From Alloyangia pacifica (GTDB taxonomy: Bacteria > Pseudomonadota > Alphaproteobacteria > Rhodobacterales > Rhodobacteraceae): 64,000 nucleotides of DNA. The stretch covers positions 108,920-172,919 of the forward strand of contig NZ_JAIVKX010000001.1 in the NCBI RefSeq assembly GCF_020524285.1, in the 5' to 3' direction. Below the pieces are notes generated by a model that did not search any database, was not told the origin of the DNA, and was given only the letters and a program-made list of their open reading frames with translations. Below, in pieces: positions 7,742 through 16,788 of the stretch (positions within the stretch are counted from its first letter, which is position 1; each line of letters starts with the position of its first letter). The position numbers were made by a program, and so were the translations under genes.

Positions 7742-8752
7742 TCAGCCGTCGTAATCGACCTCTTCGACCAGACGCAGCGCCGCGCCGCGCTGCTCGGCGA
7801 GGGTCATCAGGTTGGTGTCGTCGGCGGTGAAGCTGCCCCAGCCCTTGACCAGTGCGTCGGCCTCGGAGCCCGGCGCGATCGGATATTCGAAGTTGGCGTG
7901 GGCGTAGATCTCCTGCGCCTCGGGCGAGGTCAGGTATTCCATCATCTTCAGGGCGTTGTCGCGGTTCGGCGCGGATTTGGTCATCGCGACGCCCGAGATG
8001 TTCACATGGGTGCCGCCGTTTTCGAACTCGGGGAAGAGCACGTTGACCGAGTCGGCCCATTCGACCTGTTCGGGGTCGTTCAGCATCTGGCCCATGTAGT
8101 AGGTGTTGCCGAGGCTGATGTCGCATTCGCCAGCCCAGATCGCCTTGACCTGCGCGCGGTCGTTGCCCTGCGGACGGCGGGCGAGGTTGTCCTTCAGCCC
8201 CGTCAGCCATTCCTTGGCATACTCTTCGCCGTGGTGATGGATCATCGCCGCAACCAGCGCCACGTTGTAGTCATGGGTGCCCGAACGGGTGCAGATGCGC
8301 CCCTTCCACTTGGGGTCGGCGAGGTCCTCGTAGGTGGTGATCTCCGACGGGTCCACCCGGTCCTTCGAGGCATAGACGATGCGCGCGCGCGTCGTCAGGC
8401 CGAACCATTGCCCGTCGGGGTCGCGGTATTGCGCCGGGACGTTCTCTTCGAGGATGTCGCTCTCGACCGGCTGGGTCACGCCCGCCTGCACGGCGGCGGC
8501 GAGGCGCGAGATGTCGACGGTGAAGATCAGGTCCGCGGGCGAACGGTCGCCCTCGGCCACAAGGCGCTCTTCGAGGCCCTTGTCGATATAGGCGACGTTC
8601 ACGTCGATGCCGGTGGCTTCGGTGAAGGCGTCGGTCAGCGGCTGCAGCAGCTCGGGCTGACGGTAGGAGTAGAGGTTCACCTCTTCGGCCAGCGCGGGGG
8701 TCGCCGCGAGCGTGGGGGCAATCAGGGCGAGGGCGGTTCCGAGACGCAGCAT
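7742..8752 (-). CDS. Fe(3+)-type ABC transporter substrate-binding protein
   Basis: A 336-residue periplasmic binding protein of the FbpA/FutA type, expected to capture ferric iron for an inner-membrane ABC importer. The start MLRLGTALALIAPTL with cleavage after PALA is a typical Sec signal peptide. Family segments include VNLYSYRQPELLQPLTDAF, and Tyr-rich iron-site positions such as GNTYYMGQML and HANFEYPIAPG. I chose ATG 8752 because GGAGG lies 6 bases upstream; ATG 8773 would put extra charged residues ahead of the signal. No permease or ATPase gene is adjacent, so its transporter partners must be elsewhere. Confidence 0.88.
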   Translation of the reverse strand: MLRLGTALALIAPTLAATPALAEEVNLYSYRQPELLQPLTDAFTEATGIDVNVAYIDKGLEERLVAEGDRSPADLIFTVDISRLAAAVQAGVTQPVESDILEENVPAQYRDPDGQWFGLTTRARIVYASKDRVDPSEITTYEDLADPKWKGRICTRSGTHDYNVALVAAMIHHHGEEYAKEWLTGLKDNLARRPQGNDRAQVKAIWAGECDISLGNTYYMGQMLNDPEQVEWADSVNVLFPEFENGGTHVNISGVAMTKSAPNRDNALKMMEYLTSPEAQEIYAHANFEYPIAPGSEADALVKGWGSFTADDTNLMTLAEQRGAALRLVEEVDYDG

Positions 8753-8844
8753 CAAAGTCCTCCGGTTGTGCAAGTCGGGATTGGCTAGTCGCAGGGGGCC
8801 AATTACCCGAGAGAAATTATCAGATCAATGCCCTATGGGAAAGA

Positions 8845-9723
8845 TCAGGAATTGCGCTCCGGCTGCGTCTGGGTGGCATGGGCGCGGGCACGCGCGGCCT
8901 TTTCCGCCTTCTCGGCGGCCTTGGCCTCGTCCCAGAGCGCGTCCATCTCGGCAAGATCGCTGTCCTCGGGGCGTTTGCCCTGGGCCTCGAGCGCCGCCTC
9001 GATCGACTTGAACCGGCGGGTGAACTTGGCGTTGGCGCGGCGCAGCGCCTGCTCGGGGTCGATCTTCATGTGCCGCGCGAGGTTGGCCATGACGAAGAGC
9101 AGATCGCCGAATTCCTCTTCGGCGTGGTCGGGATCGGTGGCCTCGCGCAGCTCCTGCGTCTCCTCGATCAGCTTGTCGATGACCTCATCCGTGGAGGGCC
9201 AGTCGAAACCGACGCGCGCCGCGCGGTTCTGCAGCTTCACCGCGCGCAACAGCGCCGGCAGCCCCATGGCGACGCCATCCAGAACGCCCTTCTCCGCCTT
9301 GGCGGCGCGTTCGGCGGCCTTGATCTTCTCCCAGTCGGCAACCTGCTGTTCGGGGGATTTCTCGTTGCTCTCGTCGCCGAAGACATGCGGATGGCGGGCG
9401 ACCATCTTGTCGGACATGGTGTCGGCCACCTCGTCGAAGCTGAACAGCCCGCGCTCTTCGGCCATCTGCGCGTGAAACACCGACTGGAACAGCAGATCGC
9501 CCAGTTCGCCCTTCAGCTCGCCCCAGGCCTCGCGCTCGATGGCGTCGGCGACCTCGTAGGCTTCCTCGATGGTGTAGGGGGCGATGGTCGCGAAGTCCTG
9601 CTCGAGGTCCCAAGGACAGCCGGTCTGGGGGTCGCGCAGGCGGCGCATGATCTCCAGCAGGCGGGGCATGCCGCCACGTGAAGCGTGGATCAGATCGCCG
9701 TTCGGATCGCTGGTCATGGACAT
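8845..9723 (-). CDS. mazG: Nucleoside triphosphate pyrophosphohydrolase MazG
   Basis: A 292-residue two-domain MazG, which hydrolyses NTPs and dNTPs to monophosphates and helps in nucleotide-pool cleaning and stress control. The N-terminal domain carries EEAYE at 53-57 and ELGD at 73-76, the Mg-binding EExxE/ExxD pattern. A second MazG domain is recognisable from IEETQELREA and EEEFGDLLFVMANLAR. The C-terminal tail is Ala/Glu/Lys-rich and likely helical. It appears monocistronic, with the iron-binding protein gene downstream on the same strand after a spacer of about 90 bases. Confidence 0.92.
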   Translation of the reverse strand: MSMTSDPNGDLIHASRGGMPRLLEIMRRLRDPQTGCPWDLEQDFATIAPYTIEEAYEVADAIEREAWGELKGELGDLLFQSVFHAQMAEERGLFSFDEVADTMSDKMVARHPHVFGDESNEKSPEQQVADWEKIKAAERAAKAEKGVLDGVAMGLPALLRAVKLQNRAARVGFDWPSTDEVIDKLIEETQELREATDPDHAEEEFGDLLFVMANLARHMKIDPEQALRRANAKFTRRFKSIEAALEAQGKRPEDSDLAEMDALWDEAKAAEKAEKAARARAHATQTQPERNS

Positions 9724-9780
9724 CTCCGCTATATCGGTATTTGACCTTTTCCTGCTTCAAAGACCTTCAGGAGTCCACCC

Positions 9781-10941
9781 ATGCCCATCGTGAACCGGAT
9801 CGCGGATTACGCCGACGAGATGCGCGGCTGGCGCCGTCATCTGCACCAGAACCCCGAGCTGAGCCTCGATTGCCACGAGACGGCGGCCTTCGTCGTGGCG
9901 CGGCTGCGCGAGTTCGGGATCACGGAGATTCACGAGGGCATCGCCCAATCCGGCGTCGTCGCGATCATCGAGGGGCAGGGCGAGGGCCCGGTGACAGGGC
10001 TGCGCGCCGACATGGACGCGCTGCCGATGGAGGAGGAGACCGGCGCGGAGCACGCCAGCCTCGTGCCCGGCAAGATGCACGCCTGCGGCCACGACGGCCA
10101 CACCACCATGCTGCTCGGCGCGGCGAAATACCTGTCGGAGACGCGCAACTTCGCGGGCAAGGTGGCGCTGATCTTCCAACCCGCCGAAGAGACCATCGGC
10201 GGCGGGCGGATCATGGTCGAGGAGGGCATCATGGACCGCTTCGGGATTTCCGAGGTCTACGCCATCCACACCGACCCCTCGCTGCCACTGGGCACCATGG
10301 CGACCACCAAGGGGCCGATCATGGCGGCGGTGGATGACTTCGAACTGGTGCTGACCGGCAAGGGTGGCCACGCGGCGCATCCCGACCTCTGCATCGACCC
10401 GGTGCCCTGCGCGCTGGCGATCGGGCAGGCACTCCTGTCGGTTCCGTCGCGGAATGCCGACCCGCTGAAATCGCTGGTGGTCTCGCTGACCACGGTGCAG
10501 GGCGGCTCGGCCACCAACGTGATCCCCGAGACCGTGCGCATGGCCGGCACGATCCGCAGCTTCGACCCCGAGATCCGTGCCATGGCCGAGCGCCGCCTGC
10601 GCGAGATCGTGGATGGTCAGGCCATGGCCTACGGCGTCGCCGCGGCGCTGGATTTCCAGCCGAACTACCCGCCGACCGTCAACCACGCCGCGCAGACCGC
10701 GTTCGCGGTGAAGGTGGCGCAGGGCGTGGTGCCCGAGGTGCTGGACGAGGTCGCGCCCTCGATGGGGGCGGAGGATTTCTCCTACATGCTCGAGTCGCGG
10801 CCCGGGTCCTTCGTCTACCTGGGGCAGGGGATCGGCCCGTCGGTGCACCACCCGAAGTTCGACTTCAACGACGAGGCGGCACCGCTTGGCGCCTCCTATT
10901 TCGTGAAGCTGATCGAAACGCGGCAACCCTTGCGGGCGTAA
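9781..10941 (+). CDS. M20-family amidohydrolase, hippurate hydrolase-like (copy 1)
   Basis: A 386-residue metal-dependent amidohydrolase of the M20D group (hippurate hydrolase, N-acyl-amino-acid deacylase, IAA-amino-acid hydrolase). Metal and catalytic motifs are RADMDALPM, HACGHDGH (C102, H104) and QPAEE (E136-E137), with HHPKFDFND near the C-terminus. The actual acyl-amino acid is not predictable. It is the first of two neighbouring paralogues of almost equal length and lies upstream of an agmatinase-type enzyme, suggesting a shared role in salvaging N-acyl or guanidino compounds. The ATG is preceded by TTCAGGAGTCCACCC. Confidence 0.9.
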   Translation: MPIVNRIADYADEMRGWRRHLHQNPELSLDCHETAAFVVARLREFGITEIHEGIAQSGVVAIIEGQGEGPVTGLRADMDALPMEEETGAEHASLVPGKMHACGHDGHTTMLLGAAKYLSETRNFAGKVALIFQPAEETIGGGRIMVEEGIMDRFGISEVYAIHTDPSLPLGTMATTKGPIMAAVDDFELVLTGKGGHAAHPDLCIDPVPCALAIGQALLSVPSRNADPLKSLVVSLTTVQGGSATNVIPETVRMAGTIRSFDPEIRAMAERRLREIVDGQAMAYGVAAALDFQPNYPPTVNHAAQTAFAVKVAQGVVPEVLDEVAPSMGAEDFSYMLESRPGSFVYLGQGIGPSVHHPKFDFNDEAAPLGASYFVKLIETRQPLRA

Positions 10942-10975
10942 GGCTTTTCGGTCTTCATTGCGGGCAAGACACGCC

Positions 10976-10996
10976 CCCCGGCCATCCCGGCCGGGG
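10976..10996 (+). terminator. GC-rich hairpin between the two M20 genes
   Basis: CCCCGGCC and GGCCGGGG form an 8-base stem with a 5-base loop in the 78-base spacer. No T run follows, so it may trim or stabilise the mRNA rather than end it. Confidence 0.35.
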
Positions 10997-11019
10997 AAAG
11001 ACCCGAGAAAAGAGCCCGC

Positions 11020-12186
11020 ATGCCCGTGATCAATTCCATCGCCGCCGATGCCGAGACGCTGAAGGCCTGGCGCCGTCACCTGCACCAGAACCCCGAGCTG
11101 CTCTACGACTGCCACGAGACGGCGAAGTTCGTGGTGGGCAAGCTCAAGAGCTTCGGCATCACCGAGATCCACGAGGGCATCGCGCAATCGGGCGTGGTGG
11201 CGATCATCGAGGGGCGCGGCACGGGCCGCACCATCGCGCTGCGCGCCGACATGGACGCGCTTCCGATGGAGGATCTGTCGGGCGCCGACTACGCCTCGAC
11301 CGTGCCGGGCATGGCGCATACCTGCGGCCATGACGGCCACACCACCATGCTGCTCGCCGCCGCCAAGTACCTTGCCGAGACGCGCAATTTCGCGGGCCGC
11401 GTGGCGCTGATCTTCCAGCCCGCCGAAGAGGGCGGCGCCGGGGCCAAGGCGATGCTCGACGAGGGCATCATGGACCGGTTCGACGTCTCGGAGGTCTACG
11501 GCATGCACAATGCGCCGGGCGATGCGCAGGGGCATTTCCTGACCACCGCCGGGGCGCTGCAGGCCTCGGCCGACGAATTTCGCATCGACATCATCGGCAA
11601 GGGCGGCCACGGCGCCTCGCCGCAGGAGTGCATCGACCCGATCCCGGCGGGGGCGGCCATCGTGCAGGCGATGCAGACGATTGTCAGCCGCAACGTCAAT
11701 GCGCTCGATCGTCTGGTGGTCTCGGTCACCGAATTCCACGCCGGCACCACCTTCAACATCATTCCCGGCACCGCCTACCTCACCGGCACCGTGCGCTGCT
11801 TCTCGACCGAGACGCGCGATCTGGCCGAGCGCCGCATCCGCGAGATCGTCGAGGCGCAGGCGCAGGTCTACGGCTGCACCGCCGAGCTGACCTATCACCG
11901 CGGCTACCCGGTGACGGTGAACCACCCCGAGCAGGCGGCCTTCGCCGCGCAGGTGGCGCGCGAGGTGGTGGGCGCGGACAAGGTGGTGGATGATTGCGAT
12001 CCGATCATGCCCGCCGAGGATTTCTCCTATATGCTCGAGGCGCGGCCCGGCGCCTACCTCTTCCTCGGGCAGGGCGACACCTTCGGTTGCCACCACCCCA
12101 AGTACGACTTCAACGACGAGATCGCGCCGATCGGCGCCAGCTTCTTCGCGCGGCTGATCGAGACCGCGCTGCCGCTGCAGGAGTGA
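11020..12186 (+). CDS. M20-family amidohydrolase, hippurate hydrolase-like (copy 2)
   Basis: A 388-residue paralogue of the preceding gene, aligning over its whole length (identical RRHLHQNPEL, CHETA, FGITEIHEGIAQSGVVAIIEG and CGHDGHTTMLL blocks). Metal site residues C102, H104 and the QPAEE pair are intact, so both copies should be active. Differences cluster around the region after QPAEE and in the dimerisation domain, consistent with different acyl or amino-acid preference. Only 4 bases separate its stop from the agmatinase start, so these two are surely co-transcribed. Confidence 0.9.
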   Translation: MPVINSIAADAETLKAWRRHLHQNPELLYDCHETAKFVVGKLKSFGITEIHEGIAQSGVVAIIEGRGTGRTIALRADMDALPMEDLSGADYASTVPGMAHTCGHDGHTTMLLAAAKYLAETRNFAGRVALIFQPAEEGGAGAKAMLDEGIMDRFDVSEVYGMHNAPGDAQGHFLTTAGALQASADEFRIDIIGKGGHGASPQECIDPIPAGAAIVQAMQTIVSRNVNALDRLVVSVTEFHAGTTFNIIPGTAYLTGTVRCFSTETRDLAERRIREIVEAQAQVYGCTAELTYHRGYPVTVNHPEQAAFAAQVAREVVGADKVVDDCDPIMPAEDFSYMLEARPGAYLFLGQGDTFGCHHPKYDFNDEIAPIGASFFARLIETALPLQE

Positions 12187-12190
12187 CCCC

Positions 12191-13150
12191 ATGGCCCTCG
12201 AGGACGCGAAATCCCAGATCGACCACGCCTTCACCCGCGCCGCGCTGAAGGGGCCGAGTTTCGAGAATGTCTTCGGGGGCGCGACCTCCTTCCTGCGGCG
12301 GCGCTACACCAAGGATCTCTCGGGCGCCGATATCGCGGTGACCGGCGTGCCCTTCGACCAGGCGGTGACCAACCGCACCGGCACGCGCTTCGGCCCGCGG
12401 GCGATCCGCGAGGCCTCGTTGCTGCAGCCCTGCGATGCGCCCTATGGCTGGGGCTTTGACGTGCTGTCGGAATTCGCCATCGCCGACTACGGCGACCTGG
12501 CTTTCGACTACGCCAATGTCCCGGCCTTCCCCGACACGCTCGAGACGCATATCGCGGGCATCCTCGCGACGGACACGGCAACGGTAACCCTGGGCGGCGA
12601 CCATTCGATCACCCTGCCGATCCTGAAGGCCCATGCCGCAAAGTATGGCCCCATGTCGGTGATCCAGTTCGATGCCCATACCGACACCTGGGCGGACGAC
12701 GATTTCAGCCGGATCGACCACGGCACCTTCATGTACAAGGCGGTGAAGCTGGGGCTGGTGGACCCGGCGCGCTCGGTGCAGATCGGCATCCGGACCGACA
12801 ATCCTGACACGCTGGGCTTCAACATCATCGATGCGCGCGAGCTGCATCGCATCGGTCCGGAGGCGGTCGCGGCCAAGGCGCGCGAGATCGTGCGCGGCCA
12901 CCCGGTCTACCTGAGTTTCGACATCGACGCGCTCGATCCGGCCTTCGCGCCGGGAACCGGCACGCCGGTCTGGGGCGGGCTGTCGAGCCATCAGGCGGCG
13001 GTCTGCCTGCGCGAGCTGGCGGGGATCAATCTTGTCGGAGGCGACGTGGTCGAGGTCTCGCCGCCCTTCGACACCACCGGCGCCACGGCCATCGCCGGGG
13101 CGCATGTGGCGACCGAGCTGCTCTGCCTCTGGGGCTGGACCCGGCGCTGA
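12191..13150 (+). CDS. speB: Agmatinase-type ureohydrolase
   Basis: A 319-residue ureohydrolase of the arginase/agmatinase fold, which hydrolyses a guanidino group to urea and an amine. The binuclear Mn ligands are present: GGDHS (His138), DAHTD (161-165) and SFDIDALDPAFAPG (D244, D246). It could act on agmatine, guanidinobutyrate or a related compound; family members with this sequence style are often annotated agmatinase, but substrate choice cannot be read here. It is co-transcribed with the M20 hydrolase upstream. Confidence 0.85.
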   Translation: MALEDAKSQIDHAFTRAALKGPSFENVFGGATSFLRRRYTKDLSGADIAVTGVPFDQAVTNRTGTRFGPRAIREASLLQPCDAPYGWGFDVLSEFAIADYGDLAFDYANVPAFPDTLETHIAGILATDTATVTLGGDHSITLPILKAHAAKYGPMSVIQFDAHTDTWADDDFSRIDHGTFMYKAVKLGLVDPARSVQIGIRTDNPDTLGFNIIDARELHRIGPEAVAAKAREIVRGHPVYLSFDIDALDPAFAPGTGTPVWGGLSSHQAAVCLRELAGINLVGGDVVEVSPPFDTTGATAIAGAHVATELLCLWGWTRR

Positions 13151-13269
13151 CGCGATGGGCACAATCCCGCGAGTGGCGCGTGAGGCGCTTTGATCGGGCA
13201 GCGGATTTGTGAAATCAGGAGTCATCCGCGGCCTCCGTCGCCGCGGGTGCAAAGAGACGAAAGGAACGC

Positions 13270-13686
13270 GTGGTGCGGATGATATTCTGGGGTTTGCTGC
13301 TGCTGGTGGTCGCTGGGCTGGCCTGGATTCGGCTCGCGCCGTCGGACCCCGCGGTCTGGAACGTCGACCCGCAGGTGAGCGCCGACCAGGATCTTGCCAG
13401 CGGCGTGCGCCGGCGTATCCCGGGCGGGGAAGAGACTTTCGAGACGCTGCATCGGATCATCCTCGAGAGCCCGCGCACCGAGGTGCTTGCCGGCAATCCG
13501 GGCGAGGGCCGCGTGACTTATGTCTCGCGCTCGAAGTGGATGGGCTTTCCCGACTACACCACCGTGCAGCAGGACGACGGCCAGCTCGGGCTCTATGCCC
13601 GCCAACGCTTCGGGCAGTCGGACATGGGGGTGAACAAGGCCCGCGTCGATGGCTGGCTGTCGGAGCTGGAAGCCCGGCAGAACTGA
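13270..13686 (+). CDS. DUF1499 membrane-anchored protein
   Basis: A 138-residue protein with one N-terminal membrane helix (about residues 4-20, IFWGLLLLVVAGLAWIRLA) followed by a soluble DUF1499 domain of unknown function (SRSKWMGFPDYTTVQ, YARQRFGQSDMGVNKARVDGWL). The start is uncertain: GTG 13270 has AAGGA 4 bases upstream, GTG 13273 has better spacing, and ATG 13279 gives MIFWGLL. It lies between the agmatinase and prfA with a palindromic hairpin after it. Confidence 0.8.
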   Translation: MVRMIFWGLLLLVVAGLAWIRLAPSDPAVWNVDPQVSADQDLASGVRRRIPGGEETFETLHRIILESPRTEVLAGNPGEGRVTYVSRSKWMGFPDYTTVQQDDGQLGLYARQRFGQSDMGVNKARVDGWLSELEARQN

Positions 13687-13713
13687 GTCGCAGGCGGCGT
13701 CGGCGTCGCCGGT

Positions 13714-13733
13714 AAATCCCTTCGAAGGGATTT
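13714..13733 (+). terminator. 20-base perfect palindrome between DUF1499 gene and prfA
   Basis: AAATCCC-TTCGAA-GGGATTT is perfectly symmetric, forming a 7-base stem closed by a UUCG-like loop and followed by GTTCCC. It lies 28 bases after the DUF1499 stop and is probably a terminator separating it from prfA. Confidence 0.55.
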
Positions 13734-13788
13734 GTTCCCGTTGCGCGCGGACTTGACCGCCGCGCGGCAATCGGGAAAGGAGGTCGGC

Positions 13789-14835
13789 ATGATCCCCGCA
13801 GACCGCCTTCACCAGATCCGTGACCGTTTCGAATATGTCCAGGCCTGCATGGCCGAGGGCCGCGGCGATATCGCCGCGCTCGGACGGGAATATGCCGAGC
13901 TCAAGCCCGTGGTCGACCAGATCACCGAATGGGAAACCCTGCAGGCCGATCTCGCCGAGGCCGAGGAAATGCTCGCCGACCCCGAGATGAAGGCGCTGGC
14001 CGAGGAGGAGCTGCCGCAGCTCCGTGCCCGCCTGCCCGAGGCCGAGCACGCGCTGCAACTGGCGTTGCTGCCGCGCGACGCCGCCGACGCCCGCCCGGCG
14101 ATCCTCGAGATCCGCCCCGGCACCGGCGGCGACGAGGCGGCGCTCTTCGCCGGCGATCTCGCCCGCATGTACCAGCGCTACGCCGAGACCCGCGGCTGGC
14201 GCTGGGAGGTGATCGAGGAGCAGATGTCCGAGCTTGGCGGCATCAAGGAACTGGTGGTGCGGATCGAGGGCGAGAACGTCTTTGCCCGGCTGAAGTTCGA
14301 AAGCGGCGTGCACCGGGTCCAGCGCGTGCCGGAAACCGAGAGCGGCGGGCGCATCCATACTTCGGCGGCGACGGTGGCGGTGCTGCCCGAGGCCGAGGCG
14401 GTGGACATCGAGATCAACGCAAGCGACCTCCGCATCGACACCATGCGCAGCTCGGGGGCGGGTGGGCAGCACGTCAACACCACGGATTCCGCCGTACGCA
14501 TCACCCACATCCCGACCGGGCTCGTCGTGACCTCCTCCGAGAAGTCCCAGCACCGCAACCGCGAGATCGCGATGAACGTGCTGCGCGCCCGGCTCTACGA
14601 CATGGAGCGGCAGAAGGCCGCCGACAGCCGTGCCTCGGACCGCAAGGCGCAGGTCGGCTCGGGCGATCGGTCGGAGCGTATCCGCACCTACAACTTCCCG
14701 CAGGGCCGGATGACCGATCACCGCATCGGGCTGACGCTCTACCGGCTCGAGGCCATCCTCGGCGGCGATCTCGACGAGATCATCGACGCGCTGACCGCCG
14801 ACGCGCAGGCCGCGATGCTGGCGGAACTGGCATGA
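13789..14835 (+). CDS. prfA: Peptide chain release factor 1
   Basis: A 348-residue RF1, which ends translation at UAA and UAG. The class-defining PxT anticodon-like motif is PET at 181-183 and the peptidyl-transferase GGQ motif is at 225-227 in [16 protein letters not shown] start at ATG 13789 because AAAGGAGGTCGGC precedes it with ideal spacing and the protein then has normal length. Its stop overlaps the prmC start (ATGA), so the methyltransferase that modifies the GGQ glutamine is made together with its substrate. Confidence 0.97.
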   Translation: MIPADRLHQIRDRFEYVQACMAEGRGDIAALGREYAELKPVVDQITEWETLQADLAEAEEMLADPEMKALAEEELPQLRARLPEAEHALQLALLPRDAADARPAILEIRPGTGGDEAALFAGDLARMYQRYAETRGWRWEVIEEQMSELGGIKELVVRIEGENVFARLKFESGVHRVQRVPETESGGRIHTSAATVAVLPEAEAVDIEINASDLRIDTMRSSGAGGQHVNTTDSAVRITHIPTGLVVTSSEKSQHRNREIAMNVLRARLYDMERQKAADSRASDRKAQVGSGDRSERIRTYNFPQGRMTDHRIGLTLYRLEAILGGDLDEIIDALTADAQAAMLAELA

Positions 14836-15686
14836 CCGCGATGACCGGCTCCGCCCTGCTTGCCCGCGCCACGGCGCGTCTCGTCGAGGCCGGGGTGGCC
14901 GATCCCGGGCGCGACGCGCGGCGGCTGCTGGCGCATGTGCTGAAGGTGCCGCCCGGGCGGCTGACGCTGTTCCTGCCCGAGCCGGTCTCGCCCGAGCACG
15001 CGGTGATCTTCGATGCGCTGATCGACCGCCGCGCCGCGCGCGTGCCGGTCTCGCATCTGATCGGGCGGCGGCAATTCTACGGCCGCGAGTTTCTCGTGAC
15101 CCCCGAGGTGCTCGACCCCCGCCCCGAAACGGAAATCCTGATCGAGGCGGCGCTCTCGGGCCCGTTCACCCGGGTGCTCGACCTCGGCACCGGCTCGGGT
15201 TGCATCCTGCTGACCCTGCTGGCCGAGCGCGAGGGAGCGACGGGCATCGGCACCGACCTCAGCGACACGGCGCTCGAGGTGGCCTTCTGGAACCGCAACG
15301 CGCTGCAACTCGAGCCGCGCGCCGCGCTGGCGCAGGGCAACTGGTGGGGCGCGCTGGCGCAGGCGCCCGAGCGCTTCGACCTGATCGTGTCGAACCCGCC
15401 CTATATCGCGCTGTCGGAGATGGCCGGCCTTTCGCCGGAGGTGCGCGAGCACGAGCCGCGTATGGCGCTGACCGACGAGGGCGACGGGCTCGCCGCCTAT
15501 CGGGCCATTGCCTCCGAGGCCGCGCGGCACCTGCTTCCGGGCGGGCGGCTGCTGGTCGAGATCGGCCCGGCGCAGGGCGCTGATGTCGCGGCGCTCTTCG
15601 CCGCGGCGGGGCTGCGTGACGTTGCGGCAATCACCGATCTCGACGGGCGCGACAGGGTGGTCAGCGGGCGACTTGAAGCGCTTTGA
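14832..15686 (+). CDS. prmC: Release factor glutamine methyltransferase PrmC
   Basis: A 284-residue SAM-dependent enzyme that N5-methylates the glutamine of the GGQ motif in RF1 and RF2. Motif I is DLGTGSG at 117-123, and the glutamine-binding NPPY is at 188-191. The N-terminal five-helix substrate domain is present (residues 1-75). The ATG overlaps the prfA stop, the conserved bacterial prfA-prmC arrangement. Confidence 0.96.
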   Translation: MTAMTGSALLARATARLVEAGVADPGRDARRLLAHVLKVPPGRLTLFLPEPVSPEHAVIFDALIDRRAARVPVSHLIGRRQFYGREFLVTPEVLDPRPETEILIEAALSGPFTRVLDLGTGSGCILLTLLAEREGATGIGTDLSDTALEVAFWNRNALQLEPRAALAQGNWWGALAQAPERFDLIVSNPPYIALSEMAGLSPEVREHEPRMALTDEGDGLAAYRAIASEAARHLLPGGRLLVEIGPAQGADVAALFAAAGLRDVAAITDLDGRDRVVSGRLEAL

Positions 15687-15912
15687 CCTCCGCGTTTGCC
15701 GCGCTTTCGGGGAAATCGTCGGAAATCGGGCGATTTTCTCTTGTCACGCGGGGCCACAAATGATTAGCAGGAGGGGTCGGAGCGGTGGATGCCTCACAGC
15801 GGTCCCGCTCGACGTTAACCCGACATTGGAGTGATCACGGTCAAGACCGCGCCGACAAGGTGCAGCGCCGAGATCACAGGGACAGTCAGACACAAGGCTG
15901 ATAGCAGACAAG

Positions 15913-16683
15913 ATGCGATCCTCGAAATCCCGCTCGCGGTCGAAGAACAACCGCAACCGCAACACTCTTGGGAACGTCGTCAACCGCGTGTTCGACAGTT
16001 CGGGCCCGGAGGGCAAGGTGCGCGGCACGCCGCAGCAGATCATCGACAAATACAACCAGCTTGCCCGCGATGCAGCTCTTGGCAACGACCGCGTCGCCGC
16101 CGAGAACTTCCAGCAGCACGCCGAACACTACATGCGCCTGCTCTCGGAAGCGCAGAAAGAGGCCGACCAGCGCCGCGAGCAGCAGGAGCGCGAGAACCGC
16201 GAGCGCCAGGCGCAGCGCGACCGCGACCGCTCGGACCGTGACCAGAACCGCGATCAGAACCGCAGCGACGGTGGCCAGCAGGGCGGCGGACAGCACGGCG
16301 GTAGTCAGCAGGGTGTCGGTCAGCAGGGTAGCAGCCAGCAGCCCGAGGCCAGCTACGAGCCGCAACCGCAGCCCAAGCAGCCCGAGCCGGAGCAGTCGGG
16401 CGTGCCGGGCCTCGGCGATCAGCCGGATGTTCTGGGGGGTGGCAGCGACGACGAGAGCGACAGCGGTCTCGTCGAGACGCCGGAAAGCCGCGCCGAGAGC
16501 AAGCCCAAGGCCGCGCCGAAGCCGCGCGCGCGCCGCAGCAAGAAGACCGAAGGCGGCGAGGCCTCGACCGAGGGCAGCGCCGAGGCGCAGCCCGCCGAGA
16601 AGCCCAAGCGCCCGCGCAAGCCGCGCAAGAAGCCCGAGGATGCCGCCAGCGACGGCGGCGCCGCGCCGAACGCGGTCGAATGA
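15913..16683 (+). CDS. DUF4167 protein with long low-complexity tail
   Basis: A 256-residue protein with a basic, conserved N-terminal DUF4167 domain (about residues 1-80; MRSSKSRSRSKNNRNRN, then GTPQQIIDKYNQLARDAALG and the AENFQQHAEHYMRLL helix) and a disordered tail. The tail runs from an Arg/Asp/Gln-rich segment (about 85-130) through Gln/Gly-rich repeats to Lys/Pro/Arg stretches resembling histone-H1-like tails. The composition suggests RNA or DNA contact, but the function is unknown. It stands alone, with a 226-base upstream spacer and a strong terminator after it. Confidence 0.88.
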   Translation: MRSSKSRSRSKNNRNRNTLGNVVNRVFDSSGPEGKVRGTPQQIIDKYNQLARDAALGNDRVAAENFQQHAEHYMRLLSEAQKEADQRREQQERENRERQAQRDRDRSDRDQNRDQNRSDGGQQGGGQHGGSQQGVGQQGSSQQPEASYEPQPQPKQPEPEQSGVPGLGDQPDVLGGGSDDESDSGLVETPESRAESKPKAAPKPRARRSKKTEGGEASTEGSAEAQPAEKPKRPRKPRKKPEDAASDGGAAPNAVE

Positions 16684-16715
16684 CCCGGGGCGCATGGCCT
16701 CTGTGACAGTTCTCG

Positions 16716-16746
16716 AAAAGGCCCCGCCGCAAGGACGGGGCCTTTT
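16716..16746 (+). terminator. Rho-independent terminator of the DUF4167 gene
   Basis: Perfect 11-base stem AAAAGGCCCCG / CGGGGCCTTTT ending in a T run, 33 bases beyond the stop codon. Confidence 0.9.
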
Positions 16747-16788
16747 TCCTGCGCGCCTTGCGGCCGGATGCGGCGGAGGGCAGGGCCA

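Noticed and set aside
8764..8844. AT-rich stretch upstream of the iron-binding-protein gene, considered as a Fur, Irr or IscR site
   Set aside because: No clear inverted repeat could be found, and the TTTAGAA palindrome seen before iscR is not present.
9757..12234. A long open frame on the minus strand, 825 codons, across the two M20 genes
   Set aside because: It runs exactly antisense to two intact, motif-bearing genes, has biased Arg/His/Ala composition and no recognisable family; long antisense frames are expected in this high-GC DNA.
15760..15834. A 24-codon frame with ATG in the spacer before the DUF4167 gene
   Set aside because: No amino-acid bias or conserved family feature, no link to the function of the next gene; treated as chance.
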